A DNA stretch of 64,000 nt from Bursaphelenchus xylophilus (Eukaryota > Nematoda > Chromadorea > Rhabditida > Aphelenchoididae), in NCBI GenBank assembly GCA_904066235.2, contig CAJFCV020000003.1:10106001-10170000 (forward strand), written 5' to 3'. Both the position numbers and the translations under genes were made by a program. The notes under the pieces are model-generated. The model was given only the letters and a program-made list of their open reading frames with translations, did no database searches and was not told the origin of the DNA. Positions 37,301 through 53,200 of the stretch are shown piece by piece. Every line of letters starts with the position of its first letter. The first letter of the stretch is position 1.

Positions 37301-40230
37301 ATTTTCGTTGCTCTTAGTTTGTTGTACATAGACTGTACTGTATCTTATCTGCCCACTTTTTTGAAGCCACTTGGCCCTCATAACAGTCCTCAAAATCCCG
37401 TTCTTTTAGCCGAATGTCCAGTCACCGACGACGGTCCCCCATCGTTGGAGCTGATCGTCCCGATTGCGCGGAAACTGTCGGGTGCATGCGAAGATCAATG
37501 CGGTGTTCAACACTTGGCCATCTTGGCATTTTGGTATTTGCTCATTGGAATTGTTCAACGAAAACGGTAAGCCCCCGCACATTCCTCGCATTCTCCCCTG
37601 CACCGCTGTTCCGGTGGTCGTCTATTTTTGCACTAGTCGAAGGTTGTCGCAGTAAGGAAGACAGCAAAACAGCAAAATTCAACGGCCAGAAGCCCATTTT
37701 TCAACCGGTTATTCTAACATTTTCTCGGTATTTGGCCGCCTAGGATGCTTTATATAAAGTTTCCCATAACGAACTTTGTATTTGGTGCATTTAGGGCCCT
37801 GGAGTTGGTCGATGGACCGGATTCTACACCTTTCCCCTGTGAACTCACTGATCCCAAGACAAAGTTGGTCTTTTTTCGCAGTTTAGTGTGCCGTATTTTC
37901 TCGTACGAACCATCAGCCCTAATCTTCTTCCCCGTTTTCTTTGTTGTTCCGTTAACCGAGACCAGTCCCCCCGCCGGCTTTACACTCTTTTTCCTTCGCA
38001 TTTCCGATACTCTTTTTCGTTTGTGGTTTCTAACCTTTCCTGTGTTGGGGCTGCATTGATGAGGCATCCGGCCTTCGGGGCAGGAGATTAATCCGTTCGT
38101 TTTCAGGGATTTGCTCGCGGTCAAATGCACCGTGCGATTTAAACTGCCGGCCTGCGTTGGTCTGGGTTCATCAGGTGAGTTGGCGAGATTTTTTTGGACC
38201 CTGAGGGCATATTATGGGCATTTTGCCTTGCAAAAAATTGATTATAAAACTCAAAATTGAATGGCCTGCGATTCTAGGAGCATTTTGCGTATGTATTGCC
38301 ACAGCGTTGCTGCAAACCGCCGGCCTTATTCCACCGCCCTCCATTCAGGTGGATGACGAGGGCTCGCTGACCTGGGACGAGGTCCACCTGGACATGATCC
38401 GCAAATGGTCGGCGGCGGCGGAGAGCTTGATTCATGGGCGCGCGTCGGGACTGGATGCGGCCATCTGCACCTACGGTGGGCTGGCGCTGTACAAACCCAC
38501 GAAACGCATCGAGAACCTGCAAAAGTAGGTGCTTGTTTGCTCGGAATTTGCTGTTGTTGCAAATGGCGGGCGATATGATGATTTTAAAACAATTGAAATG
38601 TCTTTTTTCAGTGTGCCTGACCTTAAAGTGATCCTTGTGAACTCGCGAGTCGAAAGGAATACCACTAGATTAGTTCAAACAGTCCGAGATCGCTTCAAGA
38701 AAGTAAGTTCGGCCTCCTCATTCCTTCATTCTCGCTTTTAGTTCCCCAAAGTCATCGATGGAATCCTCGAATCGATCGATGCAATTTCCCAGGAAGCCGC
38801 GCGAATCCTACAAAGGCCGTTGCCCGACGAAAACGGCTCCCAAATTGTGGAGAACGGCGGCCGTTCGGCCACACTGACTCCGTCTTTTGCTACGGAGGCC
38901 GAGCATCACAGTTTACAGGTAGGTTGCGCCAACAGTGTACCTCCTCTGTCCTCCTATCTATCCATTTCCGAAAAATGCTGTCGTTTTGATTGCACTGGAG
39001 AGTCTGTTTGTTGAGATCCGTAACATACGTGCTTTTGCGAGACAGTCAGCGATATTCGGCGTCATTCTATACGTTGTTATCGGCGGTAAAACGTCCCCTT
39101 CTGTCGTAGCACACGCTTTGAGAACCTCTCGTCCAATGTCATGTCGCTGACTGTCGCCGCAAGGCCGCCCTCTCCGGCTTGAAACCTTCCACTATAATCC
39201 ACTGACACGTTACCCTCTTAACTTTTAGCCGATTACGATTGGCGGCCGCTCCTCCAGCTTGTCGTCGTACGCGGCGGGCGGGAAGCGCGGCAGCACCGCC
39301 TCCGCCATCAGCTCCTCCTCTCAGGACCCGAAACTGTCGGCCGAAGCGCGCGAGCTTCAGCACACCTTCTCCAAGTTGAATGTATGTGCGAATTGAGCGA
39401 TTTTTTGCCTAACCGGTTCATGCTTTTGATGTGGTAACGTTATAACCGTCCACAACAATCGTTCGACTTGTCGGATTTTGTTTGTATTCGGATGGTGTTG
39501 ATGGCGTTGTTTTAGGACCTCTGTCGAATCAATAATCAACTTCTGATCGCGCTGGGCGTAGGCCATGCCAAGGTGGATCAGATCTGTACATTGCTAGGAC
39601 GATATGGCATTCATCCCAAAATGACCGGCGCTGGTGGAGGCGGCAGTGTTTTCGCCTTCTTGAAACCAGGTAGGCCATGTTTTCTTTGAACGAAAAGTTG
39701 GTGAAAACTTCAAAATGGACGTTTTAGAGGTTTATTTTAGTCTTCAAATTTGTGTTTTAGGACAAAAACATATGCGAATTTTTATGTTTGAACGTATGCT
39801 TCGGTCTTTTTCCCAGCTTAAATTGGGGCAAAACAAGCCTACATATAGTAAAAAATTGCTTCAAAGAAACAAGTTTTTAACTTAAAAAGGGCTATAGAAA
39901 TCATAGGCTTCATGCAGCGTACAGCATCGTTATATAATCAAAAGTTTATGACATTTCTTGCATTAATATAAGTGCCAAAATTGCTTATAATTCTAACCCA
40001 TCCCGCATTCAGATACATCCCAAACCGTGCTCAACATGATCCGCGACGAGTTGTCCAAGGAGGGCTACGAGATGTGGCAGCCGCCGCTCGGCGGGCCCGG
40101 CGTCATGTGTCACCAGACCAAGCCGGACCTGTTCTTCGCCGGCGGCGGTAGTCACGCGCCGTCGCAGTCGAGCCGCGCCAACACGCCCGCCGGCTCGCAG
40201 CAGTCGACGCCGGCCATACGAAAGAAATAA
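34334..40230 (+). CDS. MVK: mevalonate kinase
   Basis: Eleven exons: 34334-34343, 36689-36858, 37007-37154, 37410-37566, 38107-38174, 38278-38524, 38612-38702, 38742-38918, 39229-39381, 39516-39669 and 40013-40230; 530 aa. It phosphorylates mevalonate in cytosolic/peroxisomal isoprenoid synthesis. GHMP-kinase motifs are intact: SAPGKIILFGEHAVVYGK (43-60), PACVGLGSSGA (about 176-186), HGRASGLDAA with the likely catalytic Asp at about 244, and MTGAGGGGSVFAF (about 443-455). It is longer than usual (human 396 aa). It has a Ser-rich N-terminus, a Ser/Gly-rich insert encoded by exon 9 (357-407) and a Gly/Ser/Pro tail ending in AIRKK. The first exon is only ATGGTCGGAG, chosen because it supplies the sole in-frame Met (phase 1) for an exon that opens at an acceptor. 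Confidence 0.92.
34441..34838. mobile_element. AAGTACCCCAAGTGCGACGC-type MITE in MVK intron 1
   Basis: The ends TAGGGAAAGTAACCAGTTGC and the inverse of GCGTTGAGGTGACTCCCTTG are diverged terminal repeats of the family best seen at 62473-62599. The interior contains CTCTCGGCCGCAAAGACCGC and CGGAAAGCGCAAGC, shared with the copy at 36115. Confidence 0.7.
36115..36570. mobile_element. AAGTACCCCAAGTGCGACGC-type MITE in MVK intron 1, second copy
   Basis: Starts TAGGGAAGTAGCCCAAATGC and ends GAGCGTCGTACTTGGGGTAC plus GCATCCTGTTA. It shares the interior phrase TGCTCGCGCTTTGCAGGAGC with the 34441 copy in inverted order. It lies about 120 bp before exon 2. Confidence 0.72.
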
Positions 40231-41097
40231 TTGTGAGCATTAGATGAGTAGTGACCACTAGTCGCGCCGCAGTTGTAACGGTAGCACATTGTTTTTAGCG
40301 AGACGCAAATATAATACAGTTTTATTTCGATGTTGTTCAATCAGAGTCTACAAAATATTTTATTTTTTTGAAGTTGAGGGGGGAATTTGGGAAAATTTTT
40401 TTGAGATTTATGAAATTTTTTGGGTATTTTAGGAGAGTTATATACAAAATTCTACCAAGAAATACGGTAAAAATGATAGATTCATTGGATTTTTATCTTT
40501 TTTGACCCAATTTAAAAGCCATTTTTGAAAAAAAGATCAAAAAATTTTTTATGATGACTTTTCCGACAAGAAATTTCCCAAATTCCCCTCTCAATTGTAA
40601 TCCTCGTCGAATAGAGTTTTAGAAAACCGGTTTGTCTCAGCTCCAAGTCTTTTGCGAAAGCGCCAAAACTCCCTTCCTCGAAGCGAATGGCCCCAAAAAT
40701 TAGATGTCTTTGATCCTCTCTTCTCCTCGTCTCTCTCTCTTTCTCTCTCCCTCTGGTTTTCCCTGTTTTTCTAAATATTTGGTCATTTTGATTGTGATTT
40801 TCACAGGTTTCTTACATCCTCCCAAATGAATTGATGAGATTGGACAGCAATTTTTCTTTTTTCTTTTTTTTTATTTTTTCTCTCAATATTCTGAATCTCA
40901 TACAATTTATTTCGAATGAAATAAAAAAATAAACCGTCGAGGGCGATTTTATCAACAGCGGAGGTTTTATTAACTCATAAAATGCGAATTTGGCCTGAGG
41001 CAAGAAGACGTAAGAGGAGTTGGAAATGAGTTACTGATAAGTGCTTTTCTTCTCGGCAAAAAAGATTTCTTTTATTTTTCGATTTGATTGCCGAAGA
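40231..41097. other. MVK 3' region and CHP1 upstream region
   Basis: Downstream of the MVK stop the sequence is AT-rich and holds no gene. A pyrimidine tract (CTCGTCTCTCTCTCTTTCTC, about 40727-40757) lies 340 bp before the CHP1 start and may belong to its promoter. Confidence 0.4.
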
Positions 41098-43733
41098 ATG
41101 GGAAATCAAGCGTCGTCGCTGCCAAAAGATCGATTGGACCGGCTTCATCATGAAAGTGGATGTAAGTCAGAGGCAAATAAAGGGCCTACTTATTGGTTAC
41201 CGAGTTTTGAGACTTTCGAATTTATGGGGAATTTTTGAAGGATTTGCAAAAGCGCTGTTTCACTTTCTTGAAGCAGAAAAGATCTCCAAAAAAGGGGACG
41301 TTTTCGGATGATGCGCCCGCATTTTCTTCAAATTTTGCATATGCATTTTGAAGTCGCCGAATTCTTGTAACACAACAAGTTTTGTGCAGCACAGATAGCA
41401 TACGATTTTGTGGGGCTTCGGTAGTTCAGCCCCCCACGAAAGGTAGTTCAAACCCCCACTGTTTTGCCCGTTTCACACCCCACATAATAAACAAATTAGA
41501 ATAATACAAAAAATGTAAGTGGGGGTTTGATCTACTACGTTGGGGGTTTGATCTAAAACGTAGGGGGCTTGACCTAAAACGTAGGGGGCTTTTTCTAAAA
41601 CGGAGGGGGCTTCATCTAAAACGTAGGTGGCTTGATCTAAAACGTAGGGGGCTTCATCTAAAACGTAGGGGGCTTGTGCTGGACCATACAACTTGGATTA
41701 ATTCTTTGAAATAAATTTTGGGGTTCAGAATAGACGAGGGGGGTTGTACTGGGTCATGGGGGGCTAAACTGGACTGGGGGGCTGTACTACCTTAGCCCCG
41801 ATTTTGTTTTTGAGAGAGCGAGTAAAATGAGGAATTTCGGAAAAGATACAATAAGTTTTTTGTTTATAACTTTTCTGCTTCTGCAAAAGAAGGTTTGATT
41901 TTTGAACGGTTGCTGTATAGTCCTTTCAGAAAGTCGCCGGACTAGTTTTTGGCGTGTGCACTGTGCGAAAAAAGTCAGGGTGCAAGCGACAGCCAAAAAA
42001 AGACTGCACGGTGCAAAAAGTAAGAAATTGCATATTGCAAAGAAAATTTTTGTTTTCGCACAGTGCGTGTCGCCAATTTTAGTCCGGCCACCTTTCGGAA
42101 GGCCTAGTACGTAAGCTCTGGAAAATGACCCCAAGATTTTTGGGCTAAAAAATGTGGCGGTATCACTGCAAAGTTTTTCTTGAAAATCACGAGCTCAGAA
42201 ACTCGGATACGACTTTTTAAGGCATCAAGTTTAAAAAAGCTTTATACTCCAAATTTTTTATACACCAAAGATCTGAGAATTCCTATTTTCACAATCTTTA
42301 GCAAAAAATTTATTTGATATTCCAGTTTTTAATCAAGAGTTTGTAAAATACGGAGCACTTCATGTCGTAATTATTTGCTCTTATTTTTAGTATCAAAAGC
42401 GAGCATTCGAATGCTCTACGAACGGTTTGAAACGCTGGCCAAGCACAAAGATGACAATCTCAACGAACTGTTTTTGACTCCAGAAGACTTTGAAGACATC
42501 CCGGAACTCTTGAAAAATCCGCTTGGCTCAAGACTGATTGAGGCCTTCTTTGCTGACGCTGAGTAAACGACACATGCTTTATAATCTTGCATTGTCAAAG
42601 ATTTGTTCAATAACAATCTCTTTTACATTTTCAGCGCAGCTCAACAGCGCCTGTACTTTCGGGATTTTGTAAAAGTTTTGTCGCATTTCCGGCCGGTCAA
42701 CAAGAACCATCCTCATCCATGGAATTCGAGGGAAACTAAATTAAGATGTAATTTTGAATAAGTTTGTTTGCAATCATGTAATTTCAGTTGCTTTTACAAT
42801 GTACGATGTCAACAAGAGTGGGACAATAACAAAAGACGAGTTCACACATATTTTGGAGGTAAGGAGTTTCTGAGGATTTAGAGGTTAAAAAAATTTCCCC
42901 TTGGTCTCCCCCCTTACCACATTATTTTTTCGTAAACCAAAAAAATGAATTTTGGAATCTCGCGAAATCCTTTCAATTAAGGAACAATGCTCTCAATGTG
43001 CACGCACATACAAGAGGGGTTGCGGGAAAATTCAAATTTTCTTCGGCCATGATGATCGGTCATGTTTTTCGGACTTGGCAATTTTTTCTTCTGCACTGTA
43101 CAGGGCAAACAATAAGCAAAAACTACGCCATTTGCGAATGGTTCTTTCCATTGTGCCGTTCGGAACAGGTCTTATCCTGTTTTGAACTCTGCAAGTTGCG
43201 AGACATAAACGTTGGCATGGCCGAAATGCGTGGCTGAGCATCATGGCCGAAAAAATTTTGAATTTACCCGCAACCCCTCTTATATGTGCATCCAAACTTT
43301 GATACAGTTTCTGTCTGCCCAAACTCAACGACTTATCTTGCCAGAACTTATTTACAGTGCATGCAAGACTAGAGTTTTTGAAACTGGCACATTCCGCAGA
43401 AGCAATTTGTTTAGTAAACCTTGAAACAACCCTTTCAATCAATTCTCAACTTACAAAGATCCTGTTTCTCCAATTTCTCCTTGAACTTTCATTTACATCA
43501 TAACGAGTGTTCTCTCCGCTTGCAGAGAATGATCGGCGGCAACGTGAGCAAGGCCAAAGTCGAGAGTATTGCGACACGAACAATGCGTGAGGCGGACAAG
43601 AACTATGATGGGAGTATTACGTTCGAGGAGTTTTGCAAGGTAAGCCTACACGAAGAGAGCAGGCAGTTGTTGTATTTAGGCAATGGAGAAGACGGACATT
43701 GAGCAGAAGATGTCGTTCGGATTTTTGAAATGA
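41098..43733 (+). CDS. CHP1: calcineurin B homologous protein (CHP1/PBO-1 type)
   Basis: Six exons: 41098-41161, 42391-42562, 42635-42747, 42788-42858, 43526-43639 and 43680-43733. They give 195 aa, exactly the human CHP1 length. It starts MGNQASSL, so Gly2 can be myristoylated as in CHP1. EF-hands 1 and 2 are degenerate (LTPEDFEDIPELLKNPLG). EF-hand 3 (DVNKSGTITKDE, 123-134) and EF-hand 4 (DKNYDGSITFEE, 164-175) are canonical calcium loops. The C-terminus EQKMSFGFLK matches the family end. CHP proteins are obligate partners of Na+/H+ exchangers; C. elegans PBO-1 acts with PBO-4/NHX-7 in the posterior body contraction. Introns 1 and 4 hold transposon-like inverted repeats and a minisatellite. 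Confidence 0.93.
41412..41799. mobile_element. 388-bp MITE with 8-bp target duplication (hAT-like)
   Basis: Ends GGGGCTTCGGTAGTTCAGCC.. and ..CTGTACTACCTTAGCCCC are 24-bp terminal inverted repeats with three mismatches. The 8-bp direct repeat GATTTTGT flanks it (41404-41411 and 41800-41807), the target-site size typical of hAT elements. No transposase. A 21-bp minisatellite fills the centre. It lies in CHP1 intron 1. Confidence 0.85.
41520..41687. repeat. 21-bp minisatellite, eight copies, inside the MITE
   Basis: The consensus unit is roughly GGGGGCTTGATCTAAAACGTA; eight head-to-tail copies fill 168 bp. Because 21 is a multiple of three it reads as a 7-residue repeat on the minus strand (APYVLDE/Q), but position inside an intron and a transposon argues against a protein. 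Confidence 0.9.
41921..42107. repeat. palindromic element in CHP1 intron 1
   Basis: The left arm CCTTTCAGAAAGTCGCCGGA and the phrases GCGTGTGCACTGTGCGAAAA are mirrored at the right end (CGCACAGTGCGTGTCGCC, CCGGCCACCTTTCGGAAGG). The arms are about 50 bp with mismatches; probably a MITE. Confidence 0.7.
42998..43292. repeat. palindromic element in CHP1 intron 4
   Basis: Arms with AAGAGGGGTTGCGGGAAAAT and TTCGGCCATGATGATC on the left are mirrored by CATGGCCGAAAAAATTTTGA and CCCGCAACCCCTCTTATATG on the right. A related, more diverged copy lies at 44163-44367. Confidence 0.75.
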
Positions 43734-43956
43734 TCTGTGGGTTTTGATCCGGGGAGTGTATATTGTTTATTATATGTATGAATATCCTTTCAATTGATGA
43801 AAATTGGAGTTTAAAATAAATTTCGATCCTTTTTATGCATACTATACATGTGTTATGATTATGTTTTTTATCCGGATTTATTTTTTGGCTTATATCTTCT
43901 TGATGCTTCCAATAGAAAATTCAGGCAAAGCCTGTTGTAAGCCTAGCAATTTGAAT

Positions 43957-44095
43957 ATCAGTCTGTCGGACAAATAGTGAGCACAATGTCGCCGCGCCAA
44001 GCAATTTGATTTTGCCGCCACACAATTCATTTTCTCGGCAGCGATGCGAGTTTTGATGCAATAGAGTACTTATTGTTTTCCCGATAGCCTGACAA
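43957..44095. mobile_element. CTGTCGGGAAAATA MITE, copy 5
   Basis: Starts ATATCAGTCTGTCGGACAAA and ends TTTTCCCGATAGCCTGAC, 220 bp after the CHP1 stop. Interior phrases (CACACAATTCATTTTCTCGG) match copies 3 and 6. Confidence 0.8.
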
Positions 44096-44162
44096 TTAAC
44101 AAAATGGTGCCGTCAAGTGACACTATCAGTATTTTTGGCTTGAGCTTCAAATAAGAGAAGTT

Positions 44163-44367
44163 CCAGGTAAATTCAAAATTTTTCGGCTATAATTCTCGGC
44201 CACGCGTTTTTGGCCATGGAATTTTTTCTCTACTGCTCTGTACTCTTGCGCCTTTGCAGGACAAAGAATTTGGTACTATTGTCGGCCTTCTACAGTGCAG
44301 AAAAGAAAAATTTCCATCGCCAAAAACTGTTTGAGCATCATCGCCGAAAAAATTTGAATTCACCCGG
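44163..44367. repeat. palindromic element related to the CHP1 intron 4 element
   Basis: TAAATTCAAAATTTTTCGGC on the left and GCCGAAAAAATTTGAATTCA on the right are inverted copies; the interior also holds GCCTTTGCAGGACAAAG. Non-coding. Confidence 0.7.
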
Positions 44368-45982
44368 AACCCTCTTTTGGAAGAATTTTACACAAAAATT
44401 CTCCTGCTACCGTTCTCCAAAACACCCACGAAATTCAATTTCGCGAACGGGTCTTTAATTCGCCCAGCGTTCCTTTCGTTCGTACCGTAGCCATTGAGTG
44501 ATGACTTTTCAGGGGCTGCGGAATTTCGCGGCCGTTAATCATGCATACATTTTTCGCTCAGACGGATGCATTTCCACCCATTTACAACTCCAATTTCGTC
44601 AATAAAAATTCCTCGCCTCGGGGGGTTCAATTTCAACGAAAATGTTTGTTTTGCTGGAAAAATATTATTCTTTCCATTTATTACGGTAGGATCTTCGTAT
44701 ATTGAAATTTGACCGTATTTTTCCATACTTTTCGTCGCTGAATTTTACTGTAAAGGAAGCACAGATTTCCGGTGTAAAATGTGCTCATAAAAGCGGAGAG
44801 TCTGGCCAATTCGTCGGCGGAATCCCGTCGACGAAACGGAGACAATTCATGGTATTTCCGACATTCTGAAGCGACGCTGATGATTTCGTTGAAACCAAAA
44901 ATCATGAGCCCAGCAAGTGTAATGAAAAAAAGCAAAGGATGGGAAGGGTGGGGGGTTGGTGGAGAAAAAAGGGGGCGCCGAGGAAATTATTAACGAAAAC
45001 CCCACCGCAAGACGACCATCAAACGCTCAACGCGGCTTAAATATCCCCGTCGACGGGCTGAATGTTGCCACTTCCGTGCGTGACGGACTGCAACGGGGGG
45101 TGTTGCGTTCGTTCGTAGTTTGTATGGTGTTGTAATGGGGAGAGAGGGGGACTGCAGACTTGCAGTCTGTTGCAACACCGGTTTAAAATGACATGCTTGC
45201 GTCGACAATCTTTTCTTTTCATTCGAAAGTTCAAGATAGGTCTGTGTGGTGTGATGCACTATGATCTGTTTGGCAGCAGCAATTTTTGTTTGTTCTATTG
45301 GTTGTTGTAAATGAAGGGTTGCGTATGTTTTTTATAGATGCTTTTTTTACAATATGCTTGTAAAGTTTTGTGATAAAAGAATATGTAAAAAAATATAATA
45401 GAATTTTTACGTTCTTGCCTTTACGTAAGCAATCCTAAGCAACGCTTTTTATGCAATAAAAAGGTCATAGAATATGACGGAGTTGGACACCAAAAAAATT
45501 TTTTTTTTGACTATGACTTTTCTAGATTGAAATACCGGGCCTTGTTGTTGATTCAAGGCCTCGAATTTTTGATGAATCTCAAAGACAAAGTCCTAATTCT
45601 TTCTGTAGAACACTAGCTAAAAATTTCTGAAATTTTGCAAAAAAGCTTCGCCTTAATTTTTTGTTTTTTTTTTTTTTGAAAATTTGAGCATCGCAATTTT
45701 GGCTAATCTTTTCTCGTAAATGCCAGTTTATATCTTCAATAAAGACACCCTATATTAAACTATCAACATTGCATGTCCATTGCATAACCTCTCTAAATTC
45801 ATTATATCCCCATCACTGTCGAGATTAATCGACGATTCCATCCGTTCCCAACCTTAAACCATTTGGATTTACGTGCAAAAAGTTCTTTTACGTGTCGTTT
45901 GAGGTCGCTTCGTATTCGTATTTCATGAACGAACTAATGTTCGCTTGTTCTTAGAATCTCAGTGCTTGACAACGAAACAATC
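44368..45982. other. intergenic between CHP1 and TDO
   Basis: No gene. Includes a moderately GC-rich part around 45000-45170 and an AT-rich part up to the TDO start. Promoter elements for TDO are presumably here but none can be named. Confidence 0.4.
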
Positions 45983-49613
<3,631 letters not shown>

Positions 49614-49856
49614 CAGCAGCTAATGTATAATACGTATAATCAACGGGCATAACTAAACTTGTAAATTTGGACGGACTTATATGCAGAATAAATTCTAATT
49701 TGGAGAAAGGTGCAATCTTGTGGACGCCCGTATTTTAAAATTGAATTTAATGTAATTTTAGGCTTCCCATATTTCAACGCTTAAAAAATCAAAGGAAATT
49801 TTAAAACTTCCAAAAAATTTATTTCACATTAAAATGGCAACTAAATAGTAATCTTT

Positions 49857-52174
49857 TTAGTAAGAATGGTTCTTGACGAACAAGCTCTCAGCGGCCGCTG
49901 CAGCTCCTTCTTCGCCTTGATATTTTCCCAACTGAGCGTCTCCGTTGGCCTTGGAACGATGAAGCAGCACTTTCTGAGCAGCCTCAATGTTCGCGTCCTT
50001 TCCTTGCCATGCCTTCAAGACCGAGGCTTGCAGAGCACGACCGTATGAGAAGGAGAGACGCCATGGCTTGACGAGGTCGACTTGGTTGATGGCATTCAAG
50101 TTCTTGGTGGCGTCGATTTCGGATTGACCGCCCGAGAGGAAGACAATACCTGAAGAGAAAATTTTGTAAATGTAGGCCACGAAAAAAGGTTGCAAAATAC
50201 GTTGGAGTTATATATTTTCCGTTAAGACAACTTAGGATTTCAAACGAGACAGTATGGGTAATGTAGAGGCGGTCAGCTATAAAATGATTTTTGGTAAATG
50301 CTATAAATAGGTTTGGTAATCGTTTGCAAGACAATAAAGACGCGTACCAAAGCATTTATCAGGGTATCTAAAGGAGATATCTAACTTTCCACTGCAAAAA
50401 TCGGGGGTACACCAGAATTTTAGACCAATTTCTACCCAAAATTTAAATTTTACTTCCCATATCAAAATCTAAGCAGCCCACTACAGCCACTAAAGACATT
50501 CTTTGGCCCAAACCCAACCTATCTAAACTAGAACCCTCAAAATTTCATATTCTTACCAGGAACGGCAGCCGGGACACCTCTTCTCAAAGCAGTGACCGTA
50601 GCCAATCCAACCTCCTCTGGAGTCGCCTTCTTTGAATGAGATTGTCCTGGAGTGACCATGTTGGGCTTGAGGAGAGTTCCCTCCAGGAAAACATGATGAT
50701 CAGCCAGAGCTTTGTACGTGTAGGCGAGAGTTTGTTCGGTTACCTACAAAAATTCAGTGTATCATCAAGCTTTTATCCTTATGCTTGTCAAGTAGATATA
50801 TTCGCTTCTTTTAGACTTTTAATACTTCTTTTGGCGGGTCATTATCATTCACAAAAACCATCATTGATCACACAACCGACTTTTCCCCTTTTTTTGGGTC
50901 TTTCCCCTGTTTACACTATTCAGGTAGGGGAGATAAAAGTCCGCCGATATGGCGAAAGTCACGCGGAAACAGAGAACGCGCAGAACAGAATTCCGTGTTA
51001 CAGAAGCAGTGAAAGTTGTAAAAATTATTAATTATTTTCTTTTGCAAAAAATTACTAAAGAATTTGCAAAAAATCAGTTGGGTTTTTTCCAAATTTTCAT
51101 CCATATTTTTTTCGCACCTTTTGGCATCTTTCCAGATCATGATCTCCATCGCATAACACCTCCGGCTCCACAATTGGAACCAGTCCATTTTGCTGACAAA
51201 TCGAGGCATATCTGGCCAAGACATTGGCGTTTTCTTGCAACGCCACATGGGATGGGACGTGCTTTCCAATGTGCAGGACACATCTCCACTTGGCGAAATC
51301 GCAGCCTCCTTTCTTGAATTCAGCAGCGCGCTTGGCCAGGTTGTCCAAGCCTTGAGTGGTGCCCTCGCCCAAAGTTCCGGCCAATGGGACCACGCCCAAG
51401 TCCAATTTGATTCCGGGAACAGCGCCAGCTTTTCGGATGACGTCGACGAATCTCTCGCCTTTGTCGGTCTTCTGATGGAAGGTTTCTTCGTATAAGATGA
51501 CTCCAGAAATATGTTGGCCGAAACTTGGGGTGGTGAAAAGAAGCTGACGGTATTTTTGGCGGTTTGTTTCGGTGTTTTCGAGATTCACAGAGGCAAGACG
51601 TTTGCCAATGGTACCTGAAATGGGCAGAGCAGTTAATTCTGGACTTGAATTTTTAGGAAGGGTGCCGTTTAAGGTTTTGAAATTTTCCGAGGAAGCACCA
51701 TATCATAGTTACTATATATCTTAGCTTACGTTTTAAGGGTGCTTTTTTGGGATACTAAAAAAATTTATGGAGAAGACTGAACAAGAAAAAGGTTGGTCAC
51801 GCAACAAATTTTTTCCAGGACTTTTTCTAATTTAGCTTTGAAGAAGTTGTTTTCCTTAAGATGCATCAATTTCTGCTTTGAAAAGAATCTTAAATAGCTC
51901 CCAAAAAGGCAATGATATCTTAGCAATTTGGTCACTGCCGGTCGGTCCTGTAAGACTAATTAAAACTTCATCAAAAAAACAAATTTTATCCCACAGCTTT
52001 TCACTTTTTCCTAACAATAAGCCAAACCGGCCTCAATCCCCCTCACTTACCGGTGCTCTCATCCGCCGCCAAGATCCCTTTGCCAGGCTGAGTGATCTTG
52101 GCCGCAATGGCCACCAACTCATCTTGTTGTTCCTTGGTAAGTGCTGGTTGATATGAACCGCCGACCTCCGCCAT
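49857..52174 (-). CDS. fructose-bisphosphate aldolase, class I
   Basis: Four exons, 52051-52174, 51118-51614, 50557-50743 and 49857-50149, give 366 aa, close to the usual 363-365. It cleaves fructose 1,6-bisphosphate in glycolysis. Landmarks: [15 protein letters not shown] near the N-terminus, [34 protein letters not shown] with the Schiff-base Lys at 233, [19 protein letters not shown], and the catalytic C-terminal Tyr (VKNHSY). The ATG is the Met in front of [27 protein letters not shown] lies about 25 bases upstream and could accept a spliced leader. Nematodes usually have two aldolases (aldo-1, aldo-2); I cannot tell which this is. Confidence 0.96.
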
Positions 52175-53200
52175 ATTACCTTGATTGAAACCGGACTGAA
52201 ACGGGGGGAAATGAAAATATGAATGAGTGGTCACGAGGGGACCCCGAAATGATTGGAAGAAACATAAACAACACCCATTTAAAGAGGTCGCAAAAACCCT
52301 GCAGATTATGGACTTTGGTCTTGCCGGGTGTTTACGGGCTTTTCGTCGACGGAACGTAGAGAGATATGGTTTTTGGGGAGAATGCTTTTTATCGAAATTG
52401 AGAGCGGAGAATTTGCCCGACGTTACGACAATCTTCAAAAGTGATCTTTAAAAAACATCAAGGCTGCTTCGAAGGTCGACGATATAAAGTCGTAGCGAAA
52501 ATGGACTTTGTTTTCAACGGTGATATCGAGAATATCTTATCAAAGGTCCGGTGTTTCCCGAGCTCTTTTGCTTTGACTCAAATTTTTCTTTAGAAACCCG
52601 ACATGAAGTTGGATTCTAATGCCGAGAAAAACACGACAAGGATTTCTAGGCTAAAATTGAACTGAATTACAAGCTGATCATCTGTAAAACAGTAGCCGTT
52701 AGAGAGTGTAATGTCTAGAGTTTAGCATCCCTCATGATCGTAAAGTTTTTGCTTTTAAATCGCCAAAATAAAGTGCCTATTGCGTAAGAATAAAGAAACC
52801 AGAGAACCACTTCAACTGTTTTCTAACACAACAGACTAGTCAGGTCATCAAATTATCCTGTGTGAGAAATTTTTGGCTCATAAATCAAGCGAAGAAGGCA
52901 TTAACAACCAAAAAAATATAATGCTAAAGAGACAGTACAGCAACTATTGAATCTCGCTTTTCCCGATTGAAGAAACGAAGTGTCAAGAAAGTTTCCTTGT
53001 CTAATGTGCAAACAAGGCCGGAAATCTATTTTACATCTACTAAAAAATAAAAAATATTTTACTACATATACTTGCTAAAAAGATCCAATTGACAACGGCG
53101 CTGAACGATTGGCTGGTTGCTTATTACGATGGCCAATTCAGTAATCCACGTACAACTTTTAAATTATTTATCATTTTATAACATCTCGTGTGCTGGGGCT
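52175..53200. other. intergenic upstream of aldolase
   Basis: Contains the aldolase promoter region by position and the 3' flank of pepsin-like copy A. No further gene seen. Confidence 0.4.

Noticed and set aside
41473..41691. Minus-strand frame with a 7-residue APYVLDE repeat
   Set aside because: It is the 21-bp minisatellite read in frame, inside a transposon within an intron.
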